Origin: JBKHXF01 sp046566145
GTDB lineage: Bacteria > Actinomycetota > Nitriliruptoria > Nitriliruptorales > Nitriliruptoraceae
Assembly: GCA_046566145.1 (NCBI GenBank)
Contig: JBKHXF010000013.1
Span: 1-60,922 of the forward strand
DNA length: 60,922 nucleotides
Reading direction: 5' to 3'
Part shown: positions 7,228 to 17,120 of the stretch, piece by piece
Layout of the letters: each line of letters starts with the position of its first letter
Numbering within the stretch: position 1 is the first letter of the stretch
Translations under genes and position numbers: made by a program
Notes under the pieces: model-generated
The model's input: only the letters and a program-made list of their open reading frames with translations
Told to the model about the DNA's origin: nothing
Databases searched by the model: none

Positions 7228-8481
7228 GTGGGCCAGGCGACTGCCGGAGGGCCGGTGGTGCCGCTGGAGCGGACGCAGGACGGTCCGACCCGTGGGCACG
7301 ACCAGGAGCGGGTCGAGCGGGTCGACGGAGCCCTCATCGAGCGCAGTTACCGCGTGTTGCACGACGACCTGGTGCGGTTCTGCGCCGGGCGGGGTGCCGA
7401 CCGTGGGCGCGCGGAGGACATCGCGCAGGAGACGTTCGCACGGGCCACGGAACACGCGTGGGCCACGGGTGACGTGCCCCGTTGGCCCTGGCTGATGGTC
7501 ACCGCCCGGCGCCTGCTTCGGGACCTCGACCAACGGCGGGGCGCGAACCCGACCGCCCCGGACGAGCTGTACCTCGAGGACCCCACGGCCGATCCGGCAG
7601 GGCTCACGATCACGTCGGAGGACCACCGGTGGCTCCGCGACCGCCTCGCCGAGCTGCCGGCCGGCCAGCGGGATGCCCTGGTCCTTGAGGACCGAGGATG
7701 GTCCACCCGCGAGGTGGCGCTGCTCCTCGGGATCAGTGAGGGGTGCGTCCGCCAGCTCCGGCACCGCGGACGAGCTGCCCTGCAGGTGGCGTGGGCGGAT
7801 CGTGAGGCGCTCGGCGGCTTCGCGGTGCTCCCGGTCGTGGGCCAGCGCGTGTGGGACCGGCTGCGTGCCGCCGCGGCACGTGCCCGGGACCGCGTCCTGC
7901 AGCTGGACACCTCCTCGTTGGCGGCGACGTCCGACGTCGCGGGAGCCGCGGTGGCCGTCGCGCTCGCCGGCATGGCCCTCGGTGGCCCTGCCGCCGCCCT
8001 GACGGCGACGATGCCGCCCGCCGCGCCACCGTCGGTGGTGCACCTCGCCGGCGTCGTCCCGACCTCGGAGTCCGGACCTGTCCCGCCGAGCGAGGCGAGC
8101 ACCGTGCTCGGCGCAGCAGTCCGCGGCGGTCCTGCCGTCCCGGGTGCTCCTTCGTCAGCAGCCGACGATCCGGCGGCAGCCATGGGCCCGGGCCCGGGGC
8201 CGGACATCGACGTCGTCGTGACCCCGGCCGACGAGGTCCCGGCCGCGTCCGGCGCCAGCATCACGGTCACCGGAGAGACCGAAGACGGCACCCGGCGGAT
8301 CGAGGACGCGCACGAGGTCCCGTTGCCGGTCGGCGATCGGGCCGACGGGCACGGTGAGGTGACCCTCAGGTGTGAGGGCACCACCGGCAGCACCGCATGC
8401 ACCGGGTACGACGCGGTCGCCGACGCGGGCGACGGCGACGAGGCGGCAGGCCTCGGGACGGACCCCGCGCGCACGGCCTGA
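7228..8481 (+). CDS. ECF-type sigma-70 factor fused to a membrane segment and extracytoplasmic tail
   Basis: 417 residues from the GTG at 7228, with GGCGGAGG 7 bases upstream. Sigma region 2 is seen in residues ~30-90 (RAEDIAQETFARA) and region 4 in ~125-190 (LPAGQRDALVL… TREVALLLGISEGCVRQLRHRGRAAL). ECF factors normally end there at about 170-200 residues. This one continues with a hydrophobic stretch at about 236-260 (VAGAAVAVALAGMALGG) and a Pro/Ser/Ala-rich ~155-residue tail containing two Cys. The tail is probably outside the membrane, so sensing and sigma activity may be in one chain with no separate anti-sigma gene. It is divergent from the kinase-like operon. Confidence 0.85.
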   Translation: MGQATAGGPVVPLERTQDGPTRGHDQERVERVDGALIERSYRVLHDDLVRFCAGRGADRGRAEDIAQETFARATEHAWATGDVPRWPWLMVTARRLLRDLDQRRGANPTAPDELYLEDPTADPAGLTITSEDHRWLRDRLAELPAGQRDALVLEDRGWSTREVALLLGISEGCVRQLRHRGRAALQVAWADREALGGFAVLPVVGQRVWDRLRAAAARARDRVLQLDTSSLAATSDVAGAAVAVALAGMALGGPAAALTATMPPAAPPSVVHLAGVVPTSESGPVPPSEASTVLGAAVRGGPAVPGAPSSAADDPAAAMGPGPGPDIDVVVTPADEVPAASGASITVTGETEDGTRRIEDAHEVPLPVGDRADGHGEVTLRCEGTTGSTACTGYDAVADAGDGDEAAGLGTDPARTA

Positions 8482-8524
8482 CCCGCGTGGGGCCCCGGGC
8501 CGAACCACGGCAGGTCCCCGAGGG

Positions 8525-8809
8525 TCACGGGAGGGGCACGCCGACGCGGAATCCGACCCGGATGCCGCCGTTGCCCTCCTCCCGCCCGACCATCTGCGCG
8601 GGGAACGGGGTCGGTGCAACGCAGTGGTTGGGGCCGAGCAGGTACCGACGTGTGGCACCGCCGTCGGTCGACACCCACGCCTCACCCTCGAGACAGTCGG
8701 CATCGTCCGACGGCGGCGCGGTGTCGGTCGGTGCCGACGCGAGGGCGAACGGCAGGCACAGGAGCAGGGCCAGGCAGGTTCGAGCTGGTCGGGGACGCGT
8801 CGTGGGCAC
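8525..8809 (-). CDS. Small exported protein, 94 residues
   Basis: The GTG at 8809 is chosen because GGAGG lies 6 bases upstream and the reading begins VPTTRPRPARTCLALLLCLPFALASA, a signal peptide; the frame is open further upstream but without these signals. The mature part is about 65 residues with two Cys (DADCLEG and PNHCVAP), compatible with one disulfide. No family is recognised. It faces the sigma-factor gene tail to tail. Confidence 0.6.
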   Translation of the reverse strand: MPTTRPRPARTCLALLLCLPFALASAPTDTAPPSDDADCLEGEAWVSTDGGATRRYLLGPNHCVAPTPFPAQMVGREEGNGGIRVGFRVGVPLP

Positions 8810-8947
8810 AGGCCACCTCCGGGGTCGGGTGCAACCGACCATGCCGACACCGGGGCGACCCTCACTCGGGTTCGGGAGGGTGCACCCCTCCCGGAGGTCT
8901 TGCATCGGTCGCTGCACGCACGCGACGCATGCTCCGTCGCGCACGTG

Positions 8948-8975
8948 CGCGCCCCGGGCGCGGGCCCGGGGCGCG
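8948..8975 (-). terminator. Strong GC hairpin downstream of the 57-residue peptide gene
   Basis: A perfect 12-base stem (cgcgccccgggc / gcccggggcgcg) with a 4-base loop, 21 bases after the stop of the minus-strand gene ending at 8996. No U-tract follows, as is common in GC-rich actinobacteria. Confidence 0.6.
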
Positions 8976-8995
8976 ACACGACCTCCGGCGTCGGG

Positions 8996-9169
8996 TCACT
9001 CGATGCAGTTCGCTCCGAGCTTCTCCGGCACGGCACGGCAGACGGCCGCCTCGGTGCAGACACCCTCGATGATCTCGGTGCAGGAGGCGCTGGCCGGGCC
9101 GGCCACGAGGCCGAGCGTCGCGACGACGGTCGCGACGAGGGTGAGTCGGGCAGTGGTACGCGTGGTCAT
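8996..9169 (-). CDS. Small exported four-cysteine peptide, 57 residues
   Basis: ATG at 9169 with GGAG about 6 bases upstream, TGA at 8998-8996. It begins MTTRTTARLTLVATVVATLG and continues LVAGPASA, a signal peptide; the mature part starts SCTEIIEG and carries four Cys in about 30 residues (SCTE, VCTE, VCRA, NCIE). That pattern suggests two disulfides in a secreted mini-protein. It has its own hairpin terminator, which supports it as a real transcription unit. No family is recognised; it could be a secreted effector, inhibitor or structural peptide. Confidence 0.6.
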   Translation of the reverse strand: MTTRTTARLTLVATVVATLGLVAGPASASCTEIIEGVCTEAAVCRAVPEKLGANCIE

Positions 9170-9296
9170 GGACGGTCTCCGCGTTCGTGGTGCCCCTCGT
9201 GGGCACGAAGCAGGGCCTTCGACGCGGTGACGCCCGTCCCCTCCCGGTGTGACCAGAACATCACATCCGTCGGATGACCGGGAGCGTGGCGGCCTG

Positions 9297-11150
<1,854 letters not shown>

Positions 11151-11490
11151 GACGGGCCCGGGGCGAGAGGGAGCGGGGCACGCGCCGGCGGCGTCACGCG
11201 GGACGTCGCGACCGGGCGCGGTGCGGGGAGCGGCGAGGGTACCCGTGGGCGGTGTGCGGCCCGCCCCGTGCGGGGGTTGCTCCCCTGCGCCCCGTGGGGG
11301 TACCGTCTGCCGCCGGCGCCGACCCGCGCCACCGTGTGCCGTGCCCCCGGCCGCCCAGGACCGCAACGTCCGGGACGAGCCCGCGCCCGCCGCACGCACG
11401 CGCCCCAACGCGCAGGGTCGCCCCTCCGCCCGCGCGGACGCGGCCCGCACCACATCCGACCTGCCCTTCACGGACCCGACGGGGAACCTC
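11151..11490. other. Intergenic region between lepA and rpsT (340 bases)
   Basis: No additional gene is convincing here; both flanking frames extend into it but with unlikely composition. It should hold the two divergent promoters. The best visible one is the rpsT promoter at 11277-11306. Confidence 0.5.
11277..11306 (+). promoter_or_regulatory. Candidate rpsT promoter
   Basis: TTGCTC at 11277-11282 and TACCGT at 11301-11306, separated by 18 bases, matching sigma-70-type -35 and TANNNT -10 patterns. This would leave a leader of about 180 bases before rpsT, long enough for autoregulation by S20; that is inference. Confidence 0.4.
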
Positions 11491-11751
11491 GTGGCCAACA
11501 TCAAGTCCCAGATCAAGCGCAACCGCCAGAACGAGGCGGCCCGTGAGCGCAACAAGGCCGTCCGCTCGCGCCTGAAGACCCAGCTGCGCAAGTTCCGCAG
11601 CGCCGTCGAGGCGGGCGACAAGGAGGCCGCCGAGGCCGCCTACGGCCTGGCCGCGCGCGAGCTCGACAAGGCCGCGTCCAAGGGTGTGATCCACACCAAC
11701 AACGCCGCCAACAAGAAGTCCGGCATGGCGAAGCGGCTGCAGAAGCTCTGA
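11491..11751 (+). CDS. rpsT: 30S ribosomal protein S20
   Basis: 86 residues from the GTG at 11491 (VANIKSQIKRNRQNEAARER…). The basic helical sequence and the C-terminal …GVIHTNNAANKKSGMAKRLQ motif are those of bacterial S20, which binds 16S rRNA early in small-subunit assembly. The frame is open upstream, but S20 always begins with this MANIKSQ-type start. A hairpin terminator follows 18 bases after the stop. It is a single-gene transcript divergent from lepA. Confidence 0.97.
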   Translation: MANIKSQIKRNRQNEAARERNKAVRSRLKTQLRKFRSAVEAGDKEAAEAAYGLAARELDKAASKGVIHTNNAANKKSGMAKRLQKL

Positions 11752-11769
11752 GCCACAGCTCTCCGCACG

Positions 11770-11793
11770 ACGGGCGCCCCTCGGGGCGCCCGT
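11770..11793 (+). terminator. rpsT terminator hairpin
   Basis: Perfect inverted repeat acgggcgcccc / ggggcgcccgt with a very short loop, followed by 'tcgtcgtcg'. It sits 18 bases after the rpsT stop. Confidence 0.75.
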
Positions 11794-11864
11794 TCGTCGT
11801 CGCGGCACCCGTGGCGTCGTGTGGTGGGCGCACGGGACGTCGCCGGTGGCGCACGCCACGGGGC

Positions 11865-11870
11865 TAGGCT
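11865..11870 (+). promoter_or_regulatory. -10 box TAGGCT of the glutamate dehydrogenase gene
   Basis: TAGGCT is the -10 form seen before several genes in this window. Here it lies 31 bases before the GTG, with a Shine-Dalgarno in between, so this gene has a leader. No clear -35 is visible. Confidence 0.4.
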
Positions 11871-11901
11871 CGCGCGACCGGTCCGACACGCGAGGGAGCC
11901 C

Positions 11902-14900
11902 GTGCCCGAACCCGGTGATGCAGGCGGCCAGGACGCGGTCCTCGCGGCCGTCGCCTCGACCGCCCCCGCCGACCAGCGCGACCCCGCCGTCGCCTTCGCC
12001 CGGGCGGCGCTGCGCCGCGTCCCGGCCGAGCAGCTGCACGCCGGTGACCCGACGGTCATCGCGGCGTCGCTGCTCGACGCCTACGCGTTCCTCGCCGAGG
12101 GGCACGAGGCGGCCGTCCGGCTCCACACGCCGGCGCGCGCGATCGACCCGCGCGGCGAGCCGACCACCGTCGTGCAGGTCCACAGCCACGACCGCCCGTT
12201 CCTGCTCGCGACGCTGACGGAGCACCTCGAGGAGCGCGGCCTCACCGTCGTCCGCACGCTGCACCCGATCGTCGGGGTCGAGCGCGACGAGGACGGCCGC
12301 GTGCTGGCGATCCACGCCGCCCGGGACGCCGAGCACCGGGAGTCGTTCCTCCACCTCGAGCTCGACCGCGTCCTCGACGACGCGACCTGCGAGGAGCTTC
12401 GGACGGTCCTCGAGGCCGCCATCGCCGACGTCTTCGCGGCGACGGACGACCACGAGGCGATGCGGGACGCGGTCCTGCGCCTCGCCGAGGACCTGCACGA
12501 CGAGGCCGCCGGCCACGTCGACCCGGAGGAGCTCGAGGAGACGATCGCGCTGCTCGCCTGGCTGCTCGACGGCAACATCGTCCTGCTGGGGGTCCGCGAG
12601 TACGAGATCGTCGACCTGCCCGACGCCGAGGAACGCGGGACCCGCGTGGTGCCGGGCTCCGGGCTCGGCATCCTGCGCCAGGACCCGACCCGCTCGTACC
12701 CCACCGTGCCGCTGTCGGAGCTCCCCGAGGAGCAGCGGACCCGCTACCTCTCCGGCCAACTCCTGCGGGTCAGTCGCACCAACCGGCTCGCGACCGTCCA
12801 GCGCCGCGCGCGCATGGACTACGTCGGCCTCACCCGCTACGACGCGCAGGGGCGGGTCGCCGGCGAGTTCCGCATCCTCGGGCTGTTCACCCGCAAGGCG
12901 TACGGCGAGCCGGCCCGCACGACGCCGGTGCTGCGCCGCAAGCTGCGCCGCATCCTCGAGCTCGAGGACGTCGTCCCCGGCTCGCACGACGAGGCGACGC
13001 TGATCGGCCTGTTCCAGGCGCTGCCGAAGGACGAGCTGTTCCAGGCGGAGCTGCCGGCGCTGCACGCCATGCTCGTCGACCTGTTCCAGGCCGAGGAGCA
13101 GCGGCAGGTCCGCGTGACCGTCCGCACCGACGCGTTCACCCGCACGGTGTCGGTGGTGGCCTCGGTCCCCCGCGACCGCTACGGGCCCGAGGTCCGCCGG
13201 CGCTTCTCCCAGCTCCTCGCGGAGCGCTACGGCGCCGACCACGTCGAGGTCGAGCTGTCGCTCGGCGAGCGGCGTGACGCCGTCGCCCGCTTCGCCGTGC
13301 AGCTCACCGACCGGCGCATCCCCGACGTCCCCGTGCGGGAGCTGCGCCAGGCCCTGCACCGGATGACCCGCTCGTGGCTCGACGACCTCGCCCGGGTCCT
13401 CGACGCCCGCGTCGGCGAGGTCGAGCGCCGGCGGCTGTCCTCCGCCATCGCACAGCGGCTCCCCCAGACCTACCGCGACACCGTCGAGGTCGCGACCGGC
13501 GTCGACGACGTCCTCGCCCTCGACGCGCTGATCCGCGACGGGGCCGACCTGCGGCTGCGCGTCGTCGCCGTGGAGGACGGGACCGCCCGCATCCGCGCGT
13601 ACCGGGCGGGCGCCCCGCTGGAGCTGTCGAGCTTCCTGCCGCTGCTCGAGAACCTCGGCCTGCTCGTCGCCGAGGAGGTGCCGCACCGCCTCGAGGGCGA
13701 CGACCCGCCGCTGCACCTGCACGACTTCGGGGTGCGCGACGCCCGCGGGGTCCCGCTCGACGTCGACGCCGACGGCGAGCGCATCGCCGAGGCGGTCCTG
13801 GCGGCCTGGCACGGCGAGGCCGAGTCGGACTCCCTCGCCCGGCTCGTCGTCACCGCCGGGCTCACCTGGCGGGAGGTCGCGGTCCTGCGGGCCTACCGCC
13901 GGTACCGCCGTCAGCTCGGGACGGCCTACACGCCCGAGTACGTCTCCGACGCGCTGGCGACGAACCCCGAGGCGGTCCGACGCCTCGTGGCCCACGTCGC
14001 TGCCCGGTTCGACCCGACGGTCGACGCCGACGAGGCCACCCTCGACCGGACCCGGGCAGCCGTCCTCGCCGCCTGCGACGACATCGACCGCCTCGACCAC
14101 GACCGCATCATCCGCGGCCTGCTGGCGCTGGTCGACGCGACGCTGCGGACCAACGCCTACCGCGAGGACGCCTGGACCGAGGACGCCACCGGCACCCGGG
14201 TGCCCTACCTGTCGTTCAAGTTCGACCCCGCCGCCGTCCCCGACATGCCCCTGCCGGTCCCCCACCGCGAGATCTTCGTGCACGGTCCCACGGTCGAGGG
14301 CATCCACCTGCGCGGTGGCGCGGTCGCCCGCGGTGGGCTGCGCTGGTCGGACCGGCTCGACGACGTGCGCACCGAGGTCCTCGGCCTGATGAAGGCCCAG
14401 ATGCTGAAGAACGCCGTCATCGTGCCGGCCGGCGCGAAGGGCGGGTTCGTGCTGAAGCGGCCGCCGGCGGACCGCGACGCCCTGCGGGCCGAGGTGGCCC
14501 GGCAGTACGTGACCTTCGTGCGCGGCCTGCTCGACGTCACCGACGACCTGCGGGGCGACGAGGTCGTCCCTCCCCCGTCGGTGCGTCGTTACGACGGCGA
14601 CGACCCGTACCTGGTGGTCGCGGCCGACAAGGGCACGGCGACCTTCTCCGACCTCGCGAACTCCGTGGCCGAGGAGTACGGGTTCTGGCTCGGCGACGCC
14701 TTCGCCTCGGGCGGCTCGAACGGCTACGACCACAAGGCCCTCGGCATCACGGCCCGCGGCGCCTGGGTCGCCGTGCGTCGACACTTCCTCGAGCTCGGTG
14801 TCCACCCCGAGCTCGACCCGATCACCGTGGTCGGCATCGGCGACATGTCCGGCGACGTGTTCGGCAACGGGATGCTGAGCTCCCGCGAGCTCCGACTCGT

Positions 14901-16719
14901 CGCCGCCTTCGACCACCGCGACGTCTTCCTCGACCCCGACCCCGACCCGCACGTGGGCTACGAGGAGCGCCGGCGGCTGTTCGAGACCCCGGCCTCGAGC
15001 TGGCAGGACTACGACCGCTCGCTGATCTCGCCCGGCGGCGGGGTGTTCCCCCGCAGCGCCAAGTCCGTGGAGCTCTCCGACGAGGTCCGCACCCTGCTGC
15101 GGATCGACGACGCGACGCTCTCGCCCGACGAGCTCGTCCGGGCGATCCTGCGGGCCCCCGTCGACCTGCTCTGGGCCGGCGGCATCGGCACCTACGTCAA
15201 GGCCTCGACCGAGTCCCACGCGGAGGTCGGGGACCGGGCCAACGACGAGGTGCGCGTCGACGCCTCGGAGCTGCGCGCCCGCGTCGTCGGGGAGGGCGCC
15301 AACCTGTCGATCACCCAGCGCGGCCGGGTCCAGTACGCGCGCCGGGGCGGACGGATCGACCAGGACGCCGTCCACAACGCCGGCGGCGTCGACTGCTCCG
15401 ACCACGAGGTCAACGTCAAGATCCTCCTGCGGCTCGCAGTCGAGGAGGGCCGGCTCGACGAGCCGGGTCGCGTCGCGGTGCTCGAGGAGGTCACCGAGGA
15501 CGTCGTCGCCCACGTGCTGCGCGACGTCGACCTGCAGACGTGGTGCCTGTCGACCGAGCTGGGCGCGAGCCCGCGCCGGATGGCCGCCTACGAGCAGCTC
15601 ATGCGGGTGCTCGAGGAGGAGGCCGGTCTCGATCGCGAGGTCGAGGCGCTGCCCACGCGCGAGGAGCTCGACGCCCGGGCCGAGGAGGGCGCGGGCCTCA
15701 CGCGACCCGAGCTCGCCACGATCGTCGGGTACGCGAAGCGGCTGCTGACCGACGTCGTGCTCGGCTCGCCCCTGGTCGACGCGCCGGCGGTGTCGCCGGT
15801 GCTGACCGGCTACTTCCCGCCGGCGCTCGTCGAGCGCTTCGGCGACCTCGTCCCCCGGCACCGGCTGCGTGCCGAGCTCGTGGCCACCCTCGTCGCCAAC
15901 GACGTCGTGAACCGCATGGGTCCGACCTTCGTGCACCGCGTCGCGACCGAGTCGGGCGCGGCGCCCGCCACCGTCGTCGCGGCGTACTGGACGGCTCGCG
16001 AGCTCCTCGACGCCGAGCGCATGTGGGTGCTGACGGAACCGCTCCTCGACCTCGTCGGACCGGAGAAGCAGGCCGAGGTGGCGACCGAGCTCCGCACGAT
16101 CCTCGGCGAGCTGACCCGGCGCTACCTCGCCGACGTCACCCGCTCGACGGTCGACGCGGTCCTGGAGCGCGACCGGCCGGTCGCCGAGGCGCTCGCCTCC
16201 ACCCTCGCCGAGCTCGGCACCCCCGACCAGGTGGCGCACCGCAGGGAGCGCATCGGGGCGCTGCTCGACGACCTCGTCGACCCGGAGCTCGCCGCGTTCG
16301 TGGCGAACACCCGCGACCTGACCATCGTCGGCGACGTCGCCGCGACCGTGCGCGACCTCGGGCTCCCGGCCGACGCCGCACCCGCGATCGCCGACGCGAC
16401 GCTGCGGCTGACCGCGGCGCTGTGCGTCGACCGGCTGCTGCGCCTCCTCGACCAGGCGCCGGCCGAGGACCCCTGGGCGCGCCTCCAGCGCGCCGGCCTC
16501 GCGGACGACCTGCGTCTGCTGCGGCGCACGGGCGTGACGACCGCGCTCGCCGGCGACGGCGACGACCCGGTCGCGGCGGTCGAGCGCTTCCTCGACGCCC
16601 GGCCAGCCGCGATGGCTCGGCTCCGGCAGGTGGTGCGGGACGCGGAGCGCACCCGTCCGACCTCGATCGACGCGATCGCGGTCGCGGCGAGGACCGCCGG
16701 CGAGGTGGTGCGGGCGTGA
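11902..16719 (+). CDS. NAD-specific glutamate dehydrogenase, large (about 180 kDa) type
   Basis: 1605 residues from the GTG at 11902 (GAGGGA about 5 bases upstream); the length matches the large bacterial L_180 NAD-GDH class of about 1600-1650. It catalyses oxidative deamination of glutamate to 2-oxoglutarate and ammonia with NAD+. The N-terminal third contains ACT-like regulatory segments (VVQVHSHDRPFLLATLTEHLEERGL). The central catalytic domain shows VHGPTVEGIHLRGGAVARGG, the glutamate-binding KAQMLKNAVIVPAGAKGGFV region and GIGDMSGDVFGNGML preceding the nucleotide-binding domain. A helical C-terminal third follows. It is a cytoplasmic catabolic enzyme. The stop overlaps the downstream lipoprotein start as GTGA. 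Confidence 0.95.
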   Translation: MPEPGDAGGQDAVLAAVASTAPADQRDPAVAFARAALRRVPAEQLHAGDPTVIAASLLDAYAFLAEGHEAAVRLHTPARAIDPRGEPTTVVQVHSHDRPFLLATLTEHLEERGLTVVRTLHPIVGVERDEDGRVLAIHAARDAEHRESFLHLELDRVLDDATCEELRTVLEAAIADVFAATDDHEAMRDAVLRLAEDLHDEAAGHVDPEELEETIALLAWLLDGNIVLLGVREYEIVDLPDAEERGTRVVPGSGLGILRQDPTRSYPTVPLSELPEEQRTRYLSGQLLRVSRTNRLATVQRRARMDYVGLTRYDAQGRVAGEFRILGLFTRKAYGEPARTTPVLRRKLRRILELEDVVPGSHDEATLIGLFQALPKDELFQAELPALHAMLVDLFQAEEQRQVRVTVRTDAFTRTVSVVASVPRDRYGPEVRRRFSQLLAERYGADHVEVELSLGERRDAVARFAVQLTDRRIPDVPVRELRQALHRMTRSWLDDLARVLDARVGEVERRRLSSAIAQRLPQTYRDTVEVATGVDDVLALDALIRDGADLRLRVVAVEDGTARIRAYRAGAPLELSSFLPLLENLGLLVAEEVPHRLEGDDPPLHLHDFGVRDARGVPLDVDADGERIAEAVLAAWHGEAESDSLARLVVTAGLTWREVAVLRAYRRYRRQLGTAYTPEYVSDALATNPEAVRRLVAHVAARFDPTVDADEATLDRTRAAVLAACDDIDRLDHDRIIRGLLALVDATLRTNAYREDAWTEDATGTRVPYLSFKFDPAAVPDMPLPVPHREIFVHGPTVEGIHLRGGAVARGGLRWSDRLDDVRTEVLGLMKAQMLKNAVIVPAGAKGGFVLKRPPADRDALRAEVARQYVTFVRGLLDVTDDLRGDEVVPPPSVRRYDGDDPYLVVAADKGTATFSDLANSVAEEYGFWLGDAFASGGSNGYDHKALGITARGAWVAVRRHFLELGVHPELDPITVVGIGDMSGDVFGNGMLSSRELRLVAAFDHRDVFLDPDPDPHVGYEERRRLFETPASSWQDYDRSLISPGGGVFPRSAKSVELSDEVRTLLRIDDATLSPDELVRAILRAPVDLLWAGGIGTYVKASTESHAEVGDRANDEVRVDASELRARVVGEGANLSITQRGRVQYARRGGRIDQDAVHNAGGVDCSDHEVNVKILLRLAVEEGRLDEPGRVAVLEEVTEDVVAHVLRDVDLQTWCLSTELGASPRRMAAYEQLMRVLEEEAGLDREVEALPTREELDARAEEGAGLTRPELATIVGYAKRLLTDVVLGSPLVDAPAVSPVLTGYFPPALVERFGDLVPRHRLRAELVATLVANDVVNRMGPTFVHRVATESGAAPATVVAAYWTARELLDAERMWVLTEPLLDLVGPEKQAEVATELRTILGELTRRYLADVTRSTVDAVLERDRPVAEALASTLAELGTPDQVAHRRERIGALLDDLVDPELAAFVANTRDLTIVGDVAATVRDLGLPADAAPAIADATLRLTAALCVDRLLRLLDQAPAEDPWARLQRAGLADDLRLLRRTGVTTALAGDGDDPVAAVERFLDARPAAMARLRQVVRDAERTRPTSIDAIAVAARTAGEVVRA

Positions 16720-17120
16720 CCCCGCCGTACCTCCGCGGCCAGCTGCTGCTGGCCCTGGCCGCGGTGCTGGCCGCCGCGCTGCTGGCCGGCTGCACCGGCG
16801 TCGACGACCTCACGCACCCCACGGTGGTCTCGGCCGTCGTCGAGGACGCCGGCGACGGGACGTTCACCGTCGCCGCGACGATCTCGAGCCCCTACGACTC
16901 ACGCGACCGTTTCGCGGACGCCTTCCGCGTCTCCACCCCGGACGGCGAGGTCCTCGGCGTGCGGGAGCTCGCGCACCCGCACGCCGACGAGCAGCCGTTC
17001 ACCCGCTCGCTGGTCGGGCTCGAGATCCCCGACGACGTGGACGAGGTGGTGGTCGAGGGCCGCGACTCGGTCAACGGCTGGGGTGGGACCGCCGCGACCG
17101 TCCCCGTCCGGCGGGGGTGA
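16716..17120 (+). CDS. Small lipoprotein coupled to glutamate dehydrogenase
   Basis: 134 residues from the GTG at 16716, overlapping the dehydrogenase stop by 4 bases. It begins VTPPYLRGQLLLALAAVLAAALLAGC, a lipoprotein signal with lipobox LLAGC. The mature domain is about 105 residues, predicted beta-rich with an Ig/FixH-like feel (TFTVAATISSPYDSRDRFADAFRV), and no catalytic motif. Why a membrane-anchored protein is coupled to a cytosolic dehydrogenase is not clear from sequence. It ends 37 bases from the convergent holA. Confidence 0.75.
   Translation: MTPPYLRGQLLLALAAVLAAALLAGCTGVDDLTHPTVVSAVVEDAGDGTFTVAATISSPYDSRDRFADAFRVSTPDGEVLGVRELAHPHADEQPFTRSLVGLEIPDDVDEVVVEGRDSVNGWGGTAATVPVRRG

Noticed and set aside
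7055..7495. Plus-strand frame with AAGGAGGG upstream, overlapping the sigma gene
   Set aside because: The purine tract is about 15 bases from the GTG, and the frame overlaps the well-supported sigma factor with unlikely Arg/Ser/Trp composition.
11194..16239. 1681-codon minus-strand open frame opposite the glutamate dehydrogenase
   Set aside because: Antisense shadow of a highly conserved enzyme; no recognisable domain and biased composition.
13374..16715. Long same-strand frame overlapping the glutamate dehydrogenase
   Set aside because: Arg/Pro-rich shadow; only its last part, from 16716, is the real lipoprotein.
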